Shown: positions 1-13,137 of the stretch, in pieces | How the letters are laid out: the number at the start of each line of letters is the position of its first letter | How positions within the stretch are numbered: position 1 is the stretch's first letter | NCBI GenBank assembly: GCA_019022495.1 | Contig: JAFEKR010000074.1 | Span: forward strand, 19,947-83,946 | DNA length: 64,000 bases | Origin: Epichloe hybrida | Taxonomy: Eukaryota > Ascomycota > Sordariomycetes > Hypocreales > Clavicipitaceae | Direction of reading: 5' to 3' | Position numbers and translations under genes: made by a program | The notes under the pieces: generated by a model | What the model was told of the DNA's origin: nothing | Seen by the model: the letters and a program-made list of their open reading frames with translations, nothing else | The model's database searches: none

Positions 1-1175
1 CCTGGCTCACCGAGTAAACCGTCACAAACTACCGCCGCTCCTATAGCTTCTCCTCCATCCGCGACAGCCACTCCGTCTATGCCAGCGAGTGGATTGGCAG
101 CGCCGCCGCCTCCGCCTCCAATTCGCAGTTCTCTAGTTGCACCATCCAGCTTGTCGAGACCACATGAACCTAGACCATCCGGTGTCCTGGCACCTGTGCT
201 CGCCCCCCCACCAGGGATGGACATGAACGAGTCTTCTTCAGCAGCAGAAGCTCCCAAGTGGAACGTACGGGCACCACCAACTATCAGCCTGTCAGACCCT
301 AGTCTAGGATTGCAATCAGTGCCGCCAGTGTCGTCGAAGATGATGGCTTCTATGGGCACGGACACCAAAGAAGTACCCCCAGAGGCCAATGCTCAACCTC
401 TCCCAAGGGAAACTTTGGCTCCGACAAGCAAAGATGTGAGTCCAAGAGACTCCAAGGCCCCAGCAGCTCCGCCAGAGGTCCCTCGTGATATGAATGCGAC
501 TCGCAACGGCATCATTTACCAAAACTTCAACGAGATCGCCTTGCGCGATAAATCTATCCAAACCCAGATCCTCTTCGGTCGCAAGATGACTAGGCTAGCT
601 AGTGAGTCCAATCATTCCAGACTCTCCTTCAGAAACCTGCAATGGCTTCCCTAACCCCCTGAGCTGTCGTCTTCCATCGACACCACCAGCCAATTGACCA
701 AACGTACGTCTCCAAACACGAGAGAGAAAAAAGGTGCTAACATGCCCCAAATCCAGAGCCCACAGCCCCTGCAATATGCGTCATCACCAACAACCCAGCA
801 CGATACCGTGACCCCAAAACCGGACTCCCTTTCTACAACATGTACGCTTACAGAGAGTTGCAGCGCCTTTACCACGGCGATTACAAATGGAGTCGTCTTC
901 TTGGCGCATGGGTAGGCAGCGGGAGACAAGCTGCAAAGGGTGTTCCAGAGCGTTTTGTCAACCCCAGCGCCGGGAGACCAAAACCTGTTGCCGCTGCCGC
1001 TGCCTCCACTGATGGTGAAGGCATGAAGCGAGAACCACAGCTCAACAAGGCAACAGATGCAGGACATCCGACTGACGCTTCCGAGGCGAATCTTTCTTCA
1101 ACCCCACCTGACGCCAGGCCTGGGGAACAAATTGCACAAGCATCACAGAATGTGCCGCAGGTGGCAGCTCAATGA
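1..1175 (+). CDS. VPS72: SWR1 complex subunit VPS72/YL1 homologue, C-terminal part (5' end outside window)
   Basis: Partial gene entering from the left edge. Exons inferred as 1..601 and 757..1175 (donor GTGAGT at 602, acceptor CAG ending 756), giving 339 visible residues in one continuous frame. The upstream part is proline- and serine-rich linker. Just before the intron lies NGIIYQNFNEIALRD, and after it the segment ICVITNNPARYRDPKTGLPF followed by YNMYAYREL, which is the YL1 C-terminal domain. In this family the protein is the SWR1-complex subunit that binds and helps deposit histone H2A.Z; that role is from family knowledge. The N-terminal acidic H2A.Z-binding region would lie outside the window. 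A short low-complexity tail follows the domain, ending at TGA 1173-1175. Confidence 0.85.
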
Positions 1176-2018
1176 GTGAAATTGAAGATCACAGACGTGT
1201 TGTAAATTGCCCCTTTTGGCGGGAGTTGAATTAAGTAAAAGTAGACTTGATAACGTGGAAAGCCACCATGCAAGCATACCGATTGACGAACCAGATACCC
1301 CTTTTAAATAATACCTAAATACCACAACAAGTTACAATCACTAGACCTCGTCCTCTACGTTGAAAGTCACAGTGCAATTTACGAATAAATTTCATACGAG
1401 TGCTTTGATAAGGGCTGCGTGCTAGTCTATAGTCAGTGGTCACCCAATCCGCATCAACTTAGAAAGGGACGACACAAATCCTCGACCGCCAGCGAGTCAC
1501 TCGACTGTGTCTGTCTTTTCTCTTTCTGCTCCTATGTCCTACTCACCACCATGTATGCTCACACTAAATCATAAGACCCAATCTTCAAATATGTACTACG
1601 TCTTTGCCTCGAGTCTCGCCCGGAGAACCCTATGACCTAGATCTATGTAGCTTCATGTATCAGGCCAGCACTCCTTGCTCTTTCTCTGCCAAACCCAGTT
1701 GCCAGAAATTGTGGGGGTATCATAAGCTTCTATATGCCTGCCAAATCTAATCCTAATCAACGCCAATGAGTAAAACATAATACAAAGGTAAATGACAACG
1801 GGAATCAGTATAGTCTCCTGTACAAGACAGTCAGACATTGTTTACATATTGCAGCAGTGAATGATCTTGGGCAGCACCAATATGACGGTGTGCGATATGT
1901 GTGTTGTATCAAAAAACCATGCCGTCTAAAATGTCGGCAAATATATCATAGACGATGGAATAGCGGTTTGCGAAGAGCAGCCATTTGTGTTGAAAATAAT
2001 GGCTGTAACATGGCGAGC
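1176..2018. other. Intergenic region between convergent genes
   Basis: No coding signal on either strand. The stretch holds the 3' flanks of the VPS72 homologue (+) and of the CBM48-like gene (-). AT-rich stretches are present but no clear polyadenylation motif can be assigned. Confidence 0.6.
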
Positions 2019-3594
2019 TCAATCGCGCTTGTTGCTAATGACCTCGACCATCAGACCAAGTTCGCTGACAAAGTCATCAAGACCCGTGTCAATCGGCTTG
2101 CCGAGGTAGTTGGTTCCCGGAATAGGTACATCAGAGTCGCGAGCTGTCAGAAGACTGGTACTCACTCCCCTCGTTGGAGAGTTTGCTGATTCCAGGACTT
2201 TGTCCTCCGCACTACGACGTGGTAGGCTGTATCCTTTGAATGCTTCACCGTTGGGCATATTCGATGGACAGCGGTAGGACAGATAGTCTCCGTCTATGTT
2301 TGATAAAATGTCGTCGTCGTCGTCGTTGGAATCGTAGTAGCACGTCGTTTCGTCCTCAAGAGACTGTGGTGACATTGGGGTGGTAAATGTACTGGAAGAG
2401 ATTGTCGGAGACCAATTGCATTGACTGATCTCGTTTGTGTCTAACTTGGGCAGCTGATGTGCGCTCGTCGGGGCAGAAAGCTGTTGCTCGTTGAAAGCCT
2501 CTTCCTGCACATCAGTTTTGATGGTGAGTGTCAGAGAGCTAGAGTTCTTAATGTCTTGAGGCACTGCGCACATGCTGACGGAGCGCTGAAAGGGAGGTGG
2601 TGATAGGCTTGTTCCAAACACCTGGTTCTCTGAAATGGCTGATGTAGCGAAATTTTCATCGTCGTCCTCGTCGACTACATAGTCAAATTCGCTTGAGATG
2701 CTCAGGGAGGGCAAGTCGTTGGCGGCGGAATCCGGCGGCGGAGGAACATCGTCTACAAGGAATTGTCTTAGTGACTCGGGAGAAATATCTCTAGTACGTC
2801 GTCCTTCCAGCGAGGATGGCGGCCTACTGTACGGCATTGTGTTCCCAGTTGGTGGCGTAGCAATGTCCTCCTGTTCGTGGCCCGCAGTAGTCGGTATATT
2901 CGCGTCTCGAGACCTTCGACCAAAAAGTCGTTTCCAAGATGGTCCGACGGATTCGGATCGGCTAGTTGGGCGTCCGTGTAACAGGGAGGATGCCGACCCT
3001 AAACGTCGAATCGCAGGAATGGCAAGAGTACTTGTTTGTGGAACAGGAGTGACAAAACGAGCCTCGGGATCCATGGTCATATATGATTCTTGACGGAGTG
3101 AGTTGACGGAAGCGCTGCGCAATCTCGAGTTCTGTTCGATGGGTACATATAGAGTATTGACGGTTTGTCCAGGTAAGTAAGGACAAGCCGATGTTGAAGG
3201 TCGTGCAGGGTCATGCGTCTCTGTCGAGCCATCTACTTCGTACTGTTATCGGAAGGTAAGAAAAGAAACATTTGCGAATGTATGCAGCTTATTATTTGGA
3301 AATCTCACGTACATAGTAGTAATATGTGCTGCCCATTTTCAAGCCTTCATTCCTGCTTGGCTTAGGAGTATGGGATTCATTTCCAGAGGAGATGCCTTTA
3401 AATGAAGGGCAGCCCCTCCACTGGCCGGGCCCGCGTCGTGTATCATGCTTCATTGTGTACCACGTGGAAAAATTATCCCACGAACCAACTAGCTGCACTG
3501 ATTTGACGGACGGATCTGTTTCACTGCGAGCTCGTGTCAGCGGTAGTCTTCGAATAAAAATGTAACAAGAAAGTGCCACGAGGACTGTGTGCAA
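2019..3594 (-). CDS. Glycogen-binding (AMPK1/CBM48-like) domain protein with long acidic, disordered tail
   Basis: Two exons are supported: 3594..3313 and 3242..2019, with a 70-nt phase-0 intron (GTACGT...AACAG), giving about 501 residues. The N-terminal third carries a CBM48/AMPK-beta-type glycogen-binding domain: VQLVGSWDNF, then GQWRGC, then GLKMGSTYYYY, which continues across the intron into YEVDGSTETHDP and CPYLPGQTVNTLYVP. The rest is Ser/Pro-rich and acidic (runs such as DEDDDEN and NDDDDD) with no recognised fold. The 5' end is uncertain: the ATG at 3594 may be internal, since an acceptor (CACAG) at about 3588 could join to an upstream exon ending near 3723 (SRGPRP then GT). A carbohydrate- or SNF1-linked role is inferred only from the domain. 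Confidence 0.75.
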
Positions 3595-6500
3595 GAGAAA
3601 TGATGTGAGGCCAGAACGTGTAAGTCAAGTCCATCAAAGCCATGCCTCAACTGAGAGAGGACACTGTCACGAATTGATGCACAACCCGCGTGCCAAAGGG
3701 GTTAAAACTAGTAATTGAGAAAGTACCTGGTCTTGGTCCACGGGAATGCAGAGGATAAAATTGATTTGGATCAAAAATCTGGCACGCTGGAGAGCTCGTG
3801 GCAATTTCACAGAATGCGTGATAGTATAGCGACGGAGCGTGTGTGGTACAGGTACAGGTGGGGGTGGGGGGAATGGTGTAAAATGAAAGTAGAACAATGG
3901 CACAGTAACAAGAGCTTCTTAGTACGGACAGAAAGTAAACGAACAAAATTGAACAAAAGTGCACAATCGTTTCGCAGGCAAGCAAATTATCGCGAGAATG
4001 GAAAACGAGAGCAGCAGGATTAATACGCACAGCAAAAAGGTTATTAAAGCCGTTGAAGGGTCCATGGTGACGGAAGGAAATTATATGTTAATAGCCCCAG
4101 GGTCAATGTCGCTGCAATTGTTGGGACAGGCGCTTATTGCAACCGAAATAGCTGGTCCTTGTCGGCTCCTCTCTCTTCTCCCTTGTCTTGCCCGTCTGCC
4201 GGGTCAAATGTTGATGGGATTGGTGATGCTGAAACACGGGCCGACCGTTGCATAATTCGAGTGAACGCAGGAGCCGCAGATCACCAGCCTTGCAATTGGC
4301 CAATGGCCAAATGAAAGCGCTGACGGAAGCGCCGGAGTTGGCCACGTAATACCTATCGACCAGTAGATGCAGCGTAATAGAAAATTGAGGCGCTTAATAG
4401 CCGTGAATATAGATTGATTCGCTGTTTGTTCAGCAAGGATGAGTGTGGAGATGATGTTATGGGTATTATTCCGTACACCCGTAATGTATGTAGTCAAAAC
4501 CAGCCAGGAAGTCGGCTGAGCGGACGCGACAAGAGACAACAAGCACTGTCAGTTATAATTGAGTGCAGGCTCATGGTTTTTACCTTGCACGACTGCAGGA
4601 TAAGTCGAATTTTGAGATATGTCGTGACTAGGAATGATGCCGGATGCGGCGAGCTTTGATGATTTTCGTAGTGGAGAGGACTGCCGGAAGTGGTATACAG
4701 GTAAGGCAGGTGACAAGTCCCGGGTGCGTGCGAGAATGATATTCTTCAAATGATGAAGTAAAGACCGGCAATTGAAGGGCGAATCGTAGGTTGTCTGTGC
4801 TCTCATAGCATCTCGACGGCCGCCCTGGAGGTCTGGCGAGAAGATGCCTCGCCTGTGTAGTGGAAATGTCCGGCTAGAGCAGAGGTGAGGTAGAGGGATA
4901 CAAGTTCCCTTCCGGAGTAATGGGGATTATTGGGTTATAAGTGATTTAGAAGATAGGATTGTGTCCAACCAACAGGTGGAGGGCAATTTGACAGTTGAGG
5001 TGGTGAGATGAGAGCCTGCTTTGTTAGCACCTTTTTGATGCAATTGTACCACCAGTACCTGTGCGGCTGGACCACACCAAGCCGGGAACCAAAACGGTGC
5101 TGGATGTGTCCTCCTTCTGGAGTTTCGGATTGGGCGGATTCCGTAACAGCCATGAGCTGGGCCGAAGTGCTTGCTACTTGAGGCCTTGGCCGGGTCTGGC
5201 TCCGCAAATGCAAAATAATTCAGAGCAGTGCCTTGGACCTTTGAGGTCCAGCTGATACTAAGTAATCTAATAAAAGTCAGCTACGACGGTGTGCTGCAGA
5301 CGGAGTACATGTAGCATCATGGTTATTTTGTTCCAAAGTTGGGCTATGATCGCACAAACGACTTTGGCCCGTCGATGAAGCTTGCGAGGACACGGGATCC
5401 CTCAAAATCAGCCCCAAATCGTTGTTTCAAGGCTCAGGCAGGACATGAGATAAATGAAGAGGGTGACGATAAAGTGGGAATGGAGGTTTTGCTAGCAAGC
5501 TGCTGGCTCTTTTGGGGTGAGAATGTGAGACTTGGTGGAGCAGGACCTAGACGGAAAGGGCAACCGTAACGCAGGCAAGAGGGTCCAGGCCGCCTGCCCC
5601 AGTTGTTCCAGCTGGGTTGGACTGATGTAATTTTGTACAATATTCAGCTGCTTCAGCCAATCACAGCCCAAGTCGACCATGATCCTTGCCAACGCGTTGG
5701 CTCTTGACTTCAACACGGACACGGACATCCACCCTAATTCTCCTTGTTGACGCTCCGAAAAGGGGAACGCTCTGGCGCCCACCCGCCTCTTCGTCATCAC
5801 TAGCACGACTCATTGCTATTACCGAACGTTCGAAGTCGAGCTCTTGGAGAATCAGTCCATTGGACGACGTCGATGCTCTGCTGGTACATACATACAACGC
5901 CTGGCCACCGTCGTGGGTTTGCGGTGACGCAAAAGTGAGACGACCAGAAGGTTTTCCTTGGCTCTCTTACTGTAGTCAGCTCTGTCGACAACAATGCCAG
6001 CCACAAAAAGCAAGCACGATTCTGTTACATTATCGTTGGCTCGCTGGTGGGCAAGCCAATGAGTTGGATCATAAACGTGGTCCATCTGTCCCACAGTATT
6101 ACAGTCATTCAGATCATTGTCTTCATGTTAGTACCACGGCGACAGGGCGACTTGTTTTGCTGTGCGACACTTCCATGCAGTATTCCCTGGCTCGGAAAGC
6201 CGTCTCGTTACTCCGTACACACAAAACACTTCCAAAATCCATGCCTTCCGACTGCAATTATGCCCAGAAAGATTCAGTGCTACAACATGGTGATGAACGT
6301 ATTATCCAATCGAGCCGAGCAAGGCATCCAACAATAGATCAGCGGTGGCATAACTACAGCAACATGTCGCACAGGCCATTGGAAGCTTGACGACAATTTC
6401 AGGACTTGAATGCCGTGGCGCCGCATTCGTCAACTTCGAGTTTCAAAACAATTCGGTTCTCCCCACACAACCGGGAGCGCCGGGAAAGCGAAAAGCTTAT

Positions 6501-8657
6501 GTTATGTAAAGTACGAGCAACGTAAGCCACCTCCCAACGCCGTCATGACAGCAGCAGCCGGTTGTGTTTACCCTCGTGTTCATGACAGCATCACAATAAC
6601 AGACCCATTAGTGCGTGATTTGCTTCGGATACTCCGTGGCAAACGGGTTTTGTCATTCAAAATATACTTCCAGCGTTCATTAGACTTAAACGTTGTTTTT
6701 TTCACACAACTGTCGCCAGATTTCACCTCCAGCTATTACCGTGTCTGATGCTCTGCGCCAATTTTTACGTAGCCGATGCAGCCCACAAGTCCATGTATGT
6801 TTGAATGCAGTGTATCCTGAGGTGAGACTGTAGTAAATTGGTGCTGGGCTGATGACTCGTCCACGTCATTTTACTGTCACACTTTGCCCTGTGCGTATGC
6901 AGACGTCTGGTCAATCTTCCATATTCCGCATGCATGCATATATATCCATTTCTGCTCCGGCTGAACGGGGCAACATGGCTTGGCACGGTCACAATTGGTT
7001 CTCGCAGCTCTGCCTTGTTGCACAGGTTATTGTTCTCTGCGAAGTATGTACTTTGATCAGATGTCTGGCCTTGTCGGCACGGAAGCGTCCCAACGTTGTG
7101 TGTTGCTTAATCGTATGAAGATTTGAGGGCGGCGTAAAGAGAAAGAGGACACAAAGGCCCAAAGGCTCAAAGCGATTCCAATTTGACCCAAAACCCTAAC
7201 GGGTAGTCTGTAGATGATGATGATGATGTGTGTGTTTATTAGAGGTCCCAACTTACCCCTCTATTCCATCCAAGGAGAGAAAATTCGAGGCCCCCCCCCC
7301 CAAAAAAAAATAAAGAGTAATAATCATTATCCCTTTTCTTCTGAGTAAGCTAACTTTTAGTGATCTCTCCCAAGCCATGTCACAGTCGATCCAGTGGGTT
7401 GTATGGTAGCGAATTATCTCATTTACATTGCCCATCTTCGTCAAGGGCCGCCTGGTGCCACGACAATACGTAAGAATCAAGGACCCCATCATTCATCACC
7501 CTCATTCCATCCAAGATAGGAAAACAATACTTCGGCACCCCAATCCCGCGTGACTCGTTTCTTTCCCACTTCTTTTCCCTTACCATATCTACTACTACCT
7601 TCCCCTCTCTTACTATCTCCCCCCTCCTACTAAAGCTAGTAAAAATAAGTATAAGCTCGTATCATCGGTAGACAAGTCATGAACGCCCTGCGTAGGTGCA
7701 TCATATTCTGCATCCCCAGGTTTAATGCCTCCCGACATGCATGCCTCGTCTGAGAACCCAATCGACGTCAACATGTAGTATCCCACCAAGGGGCGAATGC
7801 GGCACAACACCACCTCCAGTTTCTTGACGCTCGCTACGAACATAGCATAGCATGCAGACACGATCGATCATCTCAGCACGTGCAACCATTCTAGTCTCTC
7901 CATGGCAACATGCAGAAAGAACATGCATGAACACGCATGTCGTGTTACGCACCAACATTAACATTGTAGCCACATTATTATGTCATCATCTATCTCGGTT
8001 TACTCACTTGTTTCAATCAGGAATTTTCTTGTTGCTCTATCAACAGAGTACAGTACGTATACTTTACAGAAAACAAGAGGGGGGGAATAGTGCCCACAAT
8101 CCCATTCGCAGAACGGCGACCATCGTGGAACCCTCGAAAGTTCCCTTGAATGAGGAAAAATCGACTCGGTCCGTTCAAGTCAATACATTCTTGATCAACA
8201 GCTGATTACATGACGCAGAACACCAGCCAGCGATTTTTGCCTGCCCAATTCTCCGTTGGTTGGTAATGATTGTGAAGTAAAAGCCTAAAGAAGTGTACGA
8301 ATGCGCAGCCTCCCGTCTGACTTTATGCTCATAATGTTTCAATTCGACCACGAAAAATTGGACGAGAAGCAAAGGCCAGCGTTGTGCTATTACGTCACCA
8401 AAGACGAGGGGACGAGAATGAAGGTGTGGAGAAGTAATTAAGATATTATGCGGCTCGACATGCTTTGCGTCGTCATCCAGATTCAAGCAAGCCACTGCAT
8501 TATCTCATTTCTAGTGTGAGCGTGGTTGTTGGAGTAAAGAGCGGCGTAGAAGATTTGAAAGTGAGACACCATTTGTCAAAGGCTACCAGAGCGAATTTTT
8601 GATTGAATATGCTGCACAGAAGTAAAGCAGGTGGCTATGCCTGTCAACACAGCGGCA
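3595..8657. other. Long (5 kb) region without recognisable gene
   Basis: No open frame here shows family resemblance, coherent splice structure or biased composition on either strand. The longest is a 234-codon frame at 5686..6390 (+) whose translation looks like random sequence. The stretch holds near-copies of the 9-mer TACTCCGTA (5300, 6209, 6630), a C11-A9 homopolymer junction near 7290, and a GAT/GTGT microsatellite near 7213. It may contain upstream exons of the CBM48-like gene (3595 to about 4030), a noncoding transcript, or degraded DNA. Confidence 0.5.
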
Positions 8658-9839
8658 TTACGTCGTCGACTTCGTCTTCTCCGCTCGCTTTCTATCCGCG
8701 AGTCTGTCCTTTCGAGGACCTTTGTATTTGGTGCCCAGGATGGAATCCCAGAAGGTGAAGAATGGCTGGGAGAAATTGGTCTTGATGCCCCACGTTTGAT
8801 GATGGATATCATGATATGCGGCGTTGTTCGAGGTGATGAGTTGCAGGGGATCCCAAGGGAATGCGTAGCCGCAGTGATCATCCACGGTTTTAATAGTAGA
8901 AAATGCGAAGAAGCAGGTGCCTTGTCGGACACTCATTCCCGTCAGTTTGAAAGCAAGCCCAGCACCGAGCGTGTCCAACAAGAAGCCCTCAAATGGGTGG
9001 TTGTACAAAGCACCGTAGGCATACGGGACGTAGAGTCGGTGGTGTCTGGAGTGGAAGGTAGCTTTGGGGTTCAAAGTGTGGTTAGTTTAGGTGAACGGGA
9101 AGTAACGAAGAGGGCGTCGTGAAGTAGACTCACTGTACATCCATCGATTCGTGTGCATTAATCGGTGGAGGAAGTACTGCCATGAGTCGAGTACAAATAT
9201 GGCAACAAAGAATTGAAGGGCGGGAATAAGGACGTGGTATACGGCCCTTGCAACGGTCAATTCCCAGGGAGCAAACGATGGTCCGGCGGACTCGGCAGTG
9301 GAGAGAAACGGATAGTAACCTCCTGCCAGAGCACCGGCCAGCAGAGGGTGCGTCGCTGACATGTTTTTGGAGATAGCTGTGGCATTGAGTCCGATCAGAC
9401 TGAGCAACCCAGGTAGAGCGCGTTGCGCAACTCGGAGTCTTGTTGCCCAGACGGCAACGTCGTAGTCGGCCTTTCCAATTACTTCGGGAGGCTCGGAAAT
9501 GGCTAAAAAGGCACCAGTCACAACCTGAATGATCTGTTGGATGACTACATCGCGAGCTACTTGGAAGCGGGTTGCGTGATTTCGTCGCGAGATCTCATCG
9601 GGTGTGTGGAGGCGGTATTGAGGAAAGATATCGAGGGTATCGATGAGGTGGAAAAAGAGCGACGTGACCCAATATACGACGACAGGTAAGACGAGGGATA
9701 GCCAAAAATCAGATATCCAGGGAAAGAAATCGCCTCGAGACTCAAGAGTGTACGAAGGTAAAGGCGGCAAAGCCGACTTAAAGAGAGATTGATTTGCCAT
9801 GGCGAACAGTGGCAAAGGACTTTTAGTAGTATTCACCAT
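8658..9839 (-). CDS. SUR2: Sphinganine C4-monooxygenase (fatty acid hydroxylase superfamily)
   Basis: Two exons, 9839..9134 and 9061..8658, with a 72-nt intron (GTGAGT...AAAG), giving 369 residues. The family hydroxylates sphinganine at C4 to phytosphingosine in the ER membrane. The diiron histidine boxes are visible: HRLMH near the end of exon 1, HSRHH at the start of exon 2, and HDIHH near the C terminus. Segments FSTIKTVDDHCGYAFPWDPL and NNAAYHDIHHQ are strongly characteristic of fungal SUR2. Several hydrophobic membrane segments occur in exon 1 (WLSLVLPVVVYWVTSLFFHL and around ALQFFVAIFVL). A second in-frame ATG 13 codons downstream (MANQS) could be the true start and resembles the usual fungal N terminus. 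The C-terminal tail is short and basic. Confidence 0.93.
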
Positions 9840-12027
9840 GTTGGGGTCCTCTTTGCCTACTTCAGCGGTTGCAATTCCGTATTATCGAGATGGCTGCAGG
9901 CACATCAATCGCGTGGCGTTCGGTCGCAAGCTCGGAATATCGATGATTGTACTGGGATGTCGTTGACGTTGACTATAGTTTAGAGGGTTCAAGACTCGCG
10001 ACACGGTTCGGAGTCAAAAAGTTAATCAAAAGAGGGTGGGGAACAATGACAATGGGTGTGCGTGTATGATGACGGGATGCTCCTAATTCGAATACGAAAG
10101 CAAGCATCGCATAATATGAGCGGGAATTGTAGGAGAGACGGCTATACAGGGAAAAGGAGCGAAGATGAACAGATATAATCATCAATGGTAGGGCAGAGGG
10201 CAGAGGGCTGGCCTTGCCGGATAACAACTGATGTGATCAGCATGGGAGGGACCTCGACATAAATGCGTTCTTTGAATGCGCATACCGCGTTAGTCCCAAA
10301 ATGGAAGAAGTACCTTTCCACCTAATTCCCCGTTAAATATACTAGCTCTTTTTAGTGGCAAATGCCAGGTAAGCTCACTGCAACGTGCAACACTTGCAAC
10401 CTCTTCTAAACACTTCCTTTCCTTCCTTTTTATCATCACAAAGCCTCGCAACGCAACGCAACCGCCGCCAAGGCAGACATGATAGCTTTAATAATATTAA
10501 CACCTTCAAATATCGCTCATATGCATCTCAGTTGGCAGTAGTCCGTACTCCGTGAAAATCAACAGACGCGAGCCACACCAAAATTGGGTGGGTGGACCGT
10601 CAATCCGGATTGGGACTGACACGGTATGCGCATTTTAGAGGTCCGCACGGGAGAGAATGGGAATGTCAGTGCAAGCAGGAAAGCGTTGGCGTCGCGGCGC
10701 GGCAGTATCGGAGATTGGGGTATGGGGCGAATTAAAACCCTCTGGACCCACTCAAATGCTTCGGCACTTACGGAGAACAAGTGGTTTGTACTCCGTACGT
10801 GGGCTGGTGGCGACTTGTTGGGTTGACACCGTGGTTCTGCACCATTGGCAGCCCAAGGCCTGGTATTTCGGGAAATCCAGGAATGGGCTGTGTGCATAGG
10901 GTAGGAATCAGGTATCTTGGATGGGATGTTCGACGTAGTCCCGCAACCAGACCACGGAGTTGCTTCCTACTTATGCTTCTTATGGTGCATGTAATCTGTA
11001 ATTTCAACATAACTCTATTTGTACCAGGTTATTTTCAGTCCATGTCCAGTCCTCTTGCAGACGGGTGGTTCGATCAATCTTGGGAGCTCCACCCTTTGGC
11101 GAACACTTGTCAGACGAGTAACGCAGGATTCCAAGCTAGAGGACAATGATAATGATGCAAATTTTCCCCAAGGTATCAATGGACAATACTGCTTGTGCGG
11201 TGGCAATCATGTTCCCTTCGCAGTCACTGAAGAATGTCCCCATGTCAACTACTTGGCGCCAACATGCCTGCTTGGGCAGACGAATATGCAAGCTCAGCAC
11301 TTTCAATGGCGACCTCACATGTTGACGGGACGGTCCAGAAATGGGACTTGTATTGCTTGCACAAAAGCCATGTGTGCCAAAAGGCAGCACCTCGTTCCGG
11401 AAATGGGTTTGGTAGAACGAAAGCAAGTTTGGTATCAAATACTAAGCAAAGAAAAAATCAACCACGTGACGGGACCGATGATGACGTAAGAATGCTTTAC
11501 AGTAGTGACTCTCTGTCCAGTGTAAAGTGTGAAACGCAACTTAAATTCTCGGATAGTGAATGAATGGGTTGCAGATTAATGCCTGGCCTTGTCATGTATA
11601 AGCAATTGCTTGCATGAGTCTGGCGGCAACATTGATCCCATTTTATTAGAGAGGGAACCTACGTATAAAGTGCCGGCGTAGCTGATTGGTCCACTCTGCA
11701 GATTGATGAGCTGGTATTGGCCAGCTAAGCAGCTGGGATTCAAGATCTTGACATGAAATGAGAGCCAGGGGCAGCAATTTTTCTTAAAGGTGGGAAAAAA
11801 AAAAAAAAACCCCCCGCCAAACCAACCCTACTGCCTAACTACATGTATAGACGCAGCGCAGCCACACAAAAAAAGTCCTCTCCTTCCTGGCCGCTTTCCA
11901 TTTTGACCTTCCCGAGTCCACCTCCACTTGGATTAGGTTTTTTTTTTTTTTTCTTTTCCTCTTGTTACTCTACAACCTCATCATCTGACACCCTTTTGCT
12001 AACTGATTTCGAATCCGAGCCGTCATC
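9840..12027. other. Intergenic region between SUR2 and TCTP (divergent)
   Basis: About 2.2 kb between divergently oriented genes. No coding segment is convincing; a 156-codon frame at 11019..11489 lacks any family feature. Copies of the 9-mer TACTCCGTA occur at 10789 (exact) and 10545 (one mismatch). An A15-C5 tract lies near 11795. Confidence 0.55.
11870..12027 (+). promoter_or_regulatory. Pyrimidine-rich leader/core promoter of TCTP gene
   Basis: The 150 nt before the TCTP start codon are strongly C/T-rich on the coding strand, including a T13 run at about 11939 and CTTTTCCTCTTGTTACTC. CT-rich tracts at this position are typical of highly expressed filamentous-fungal housekeeping genes. 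The transcription start itself cannot be seen. Confidence 0.45.
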
Positions 12028-13137
12028 ATGATTATCTACAAGGTGCGTGAATAGTTTTCCCGTCATAGTCGCTTGAATCACACCAGCTGGGTACTCCCTA
12101 CCCCGCGAAATCCATACCATCTTTGATGCAGGCGCAACAATTCAACTGATCGCGCAATCTCTGCAGGACATCCTCACCGGTGACGAGATCATCTCCGATT
12201 CTTATAACCTCAAGGAGGTCGATGGCATTGTTTACGAGGCTGATTGTGCCATGATCACGGAGGAGGCCGTCCAAGTTAGTACGTTACGACTTTGTATTAT
12301 TCGCCAACCCCCCCGCTGCCACGTTCCGAAGAGCCCTGAATTTTGTTTTGACCCCGCCATCAATGCACAACACACTCGGCCACCACGATGACTCGATGAA
12401 AGCTGCGCGCAAACGCGGCTTGGGCGCAGAGCGTCCTCCAATGTGATCATAAAAGTCTTGGGAACATGAATGCGTTTATAAATGCATACTTCTCTTTATT
12501 GGACATTCATAATGTGGCCAGCAAATCGAGCAATGCTAACTAAGTCGCACGCAGACACTGGAGCGAATGCCTCTGCTGAGGGCGGCGACGACGATGCTAC
12601 CGAGGACCAGGCTGTCAAGGTCAACAACATTGTCCACTCCTTCCGTCTCCAGAGTACCTCTTTCGACAAGAAGGGCTACCTGGCCTACCTCAAGGGTATG
12701 TTTATGGACCGAAAAGAGCATTCCATTTTCCTGCGCAGTCGCCGGTGCCGCAGAATGCTTGGTCGCTGACGATGCACTGTTCGTATTAGGTTACATGAAG
12801 GCCGTCAAGAGTGCCATGAATGAGCGAAATGCTTCCGCCGAGGAGATCACTGCCTTCGAGAAGGGTGCTCAAGGCTACGTTAAGGAGAAGCTCCTGCCTA
12901 ACTTCAAGGACTTCGAGTTCTACACTGGCGAGTCCATGAACCCTGATGGCCTGTACGTATTTGATCGTCAAGAGTGTTTCCCAATTCTGATTGGTTTCTT
13001 GGACTGCTGCTTGTTTTTGTGGATTTATTGTTGCTAATACTTCACCTTACAGTGTCGTCCTTCTCAACTACCGTGAGGACGGAACCACCCCTTACGTCAT
13101 TGTTTGGAAGCACGGCCTCAAGGAGATGAAGGTCTAA
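12028..13137 (+). CDS. TMA19: Translationally controlled tumour protein homologue (TCTP)
   Basis: Five exons: 12028..12042, 12167..12278, 12555..12695, 12790..12952, 13053..13137; total 516 nt, 171 residues, the normal family length. The start MIIYK precedes [11 protein letters not shown]; other family marks are [56 protein letters not shown] and the C terminus [20 protein letters not shown]. At the second intron the donor used is GTACGT at 12279, not the GTTAGT four bases earlier, because only it restores the conserved VNTGA. TCTP is an abundant cytoplasmic, ribosome-associated calcium-binding protein. The first coding exon is only 15 nt. Confidence 0.96.

Noticed and set aside
5686..6390. 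234-codon open frame on plus
   Set aside because: No family feature, no compositional bias, no signal peptide or splice structure; consistent with a chance ORF in a long gene-free region.
11019..11489. 156-codon frame with several Cys on plus, considered as a small secreted protein
   Set aside because: No signal peptide, Cys spacing irregular, no upstream promoter-like or splice signals.
12275..12280. GTTAGT as donor of TCTP intron 2
   Set aside because: Using it breaks the frame and removes the conserved VNTGA; the donor GTACGT at 12279 restores both.
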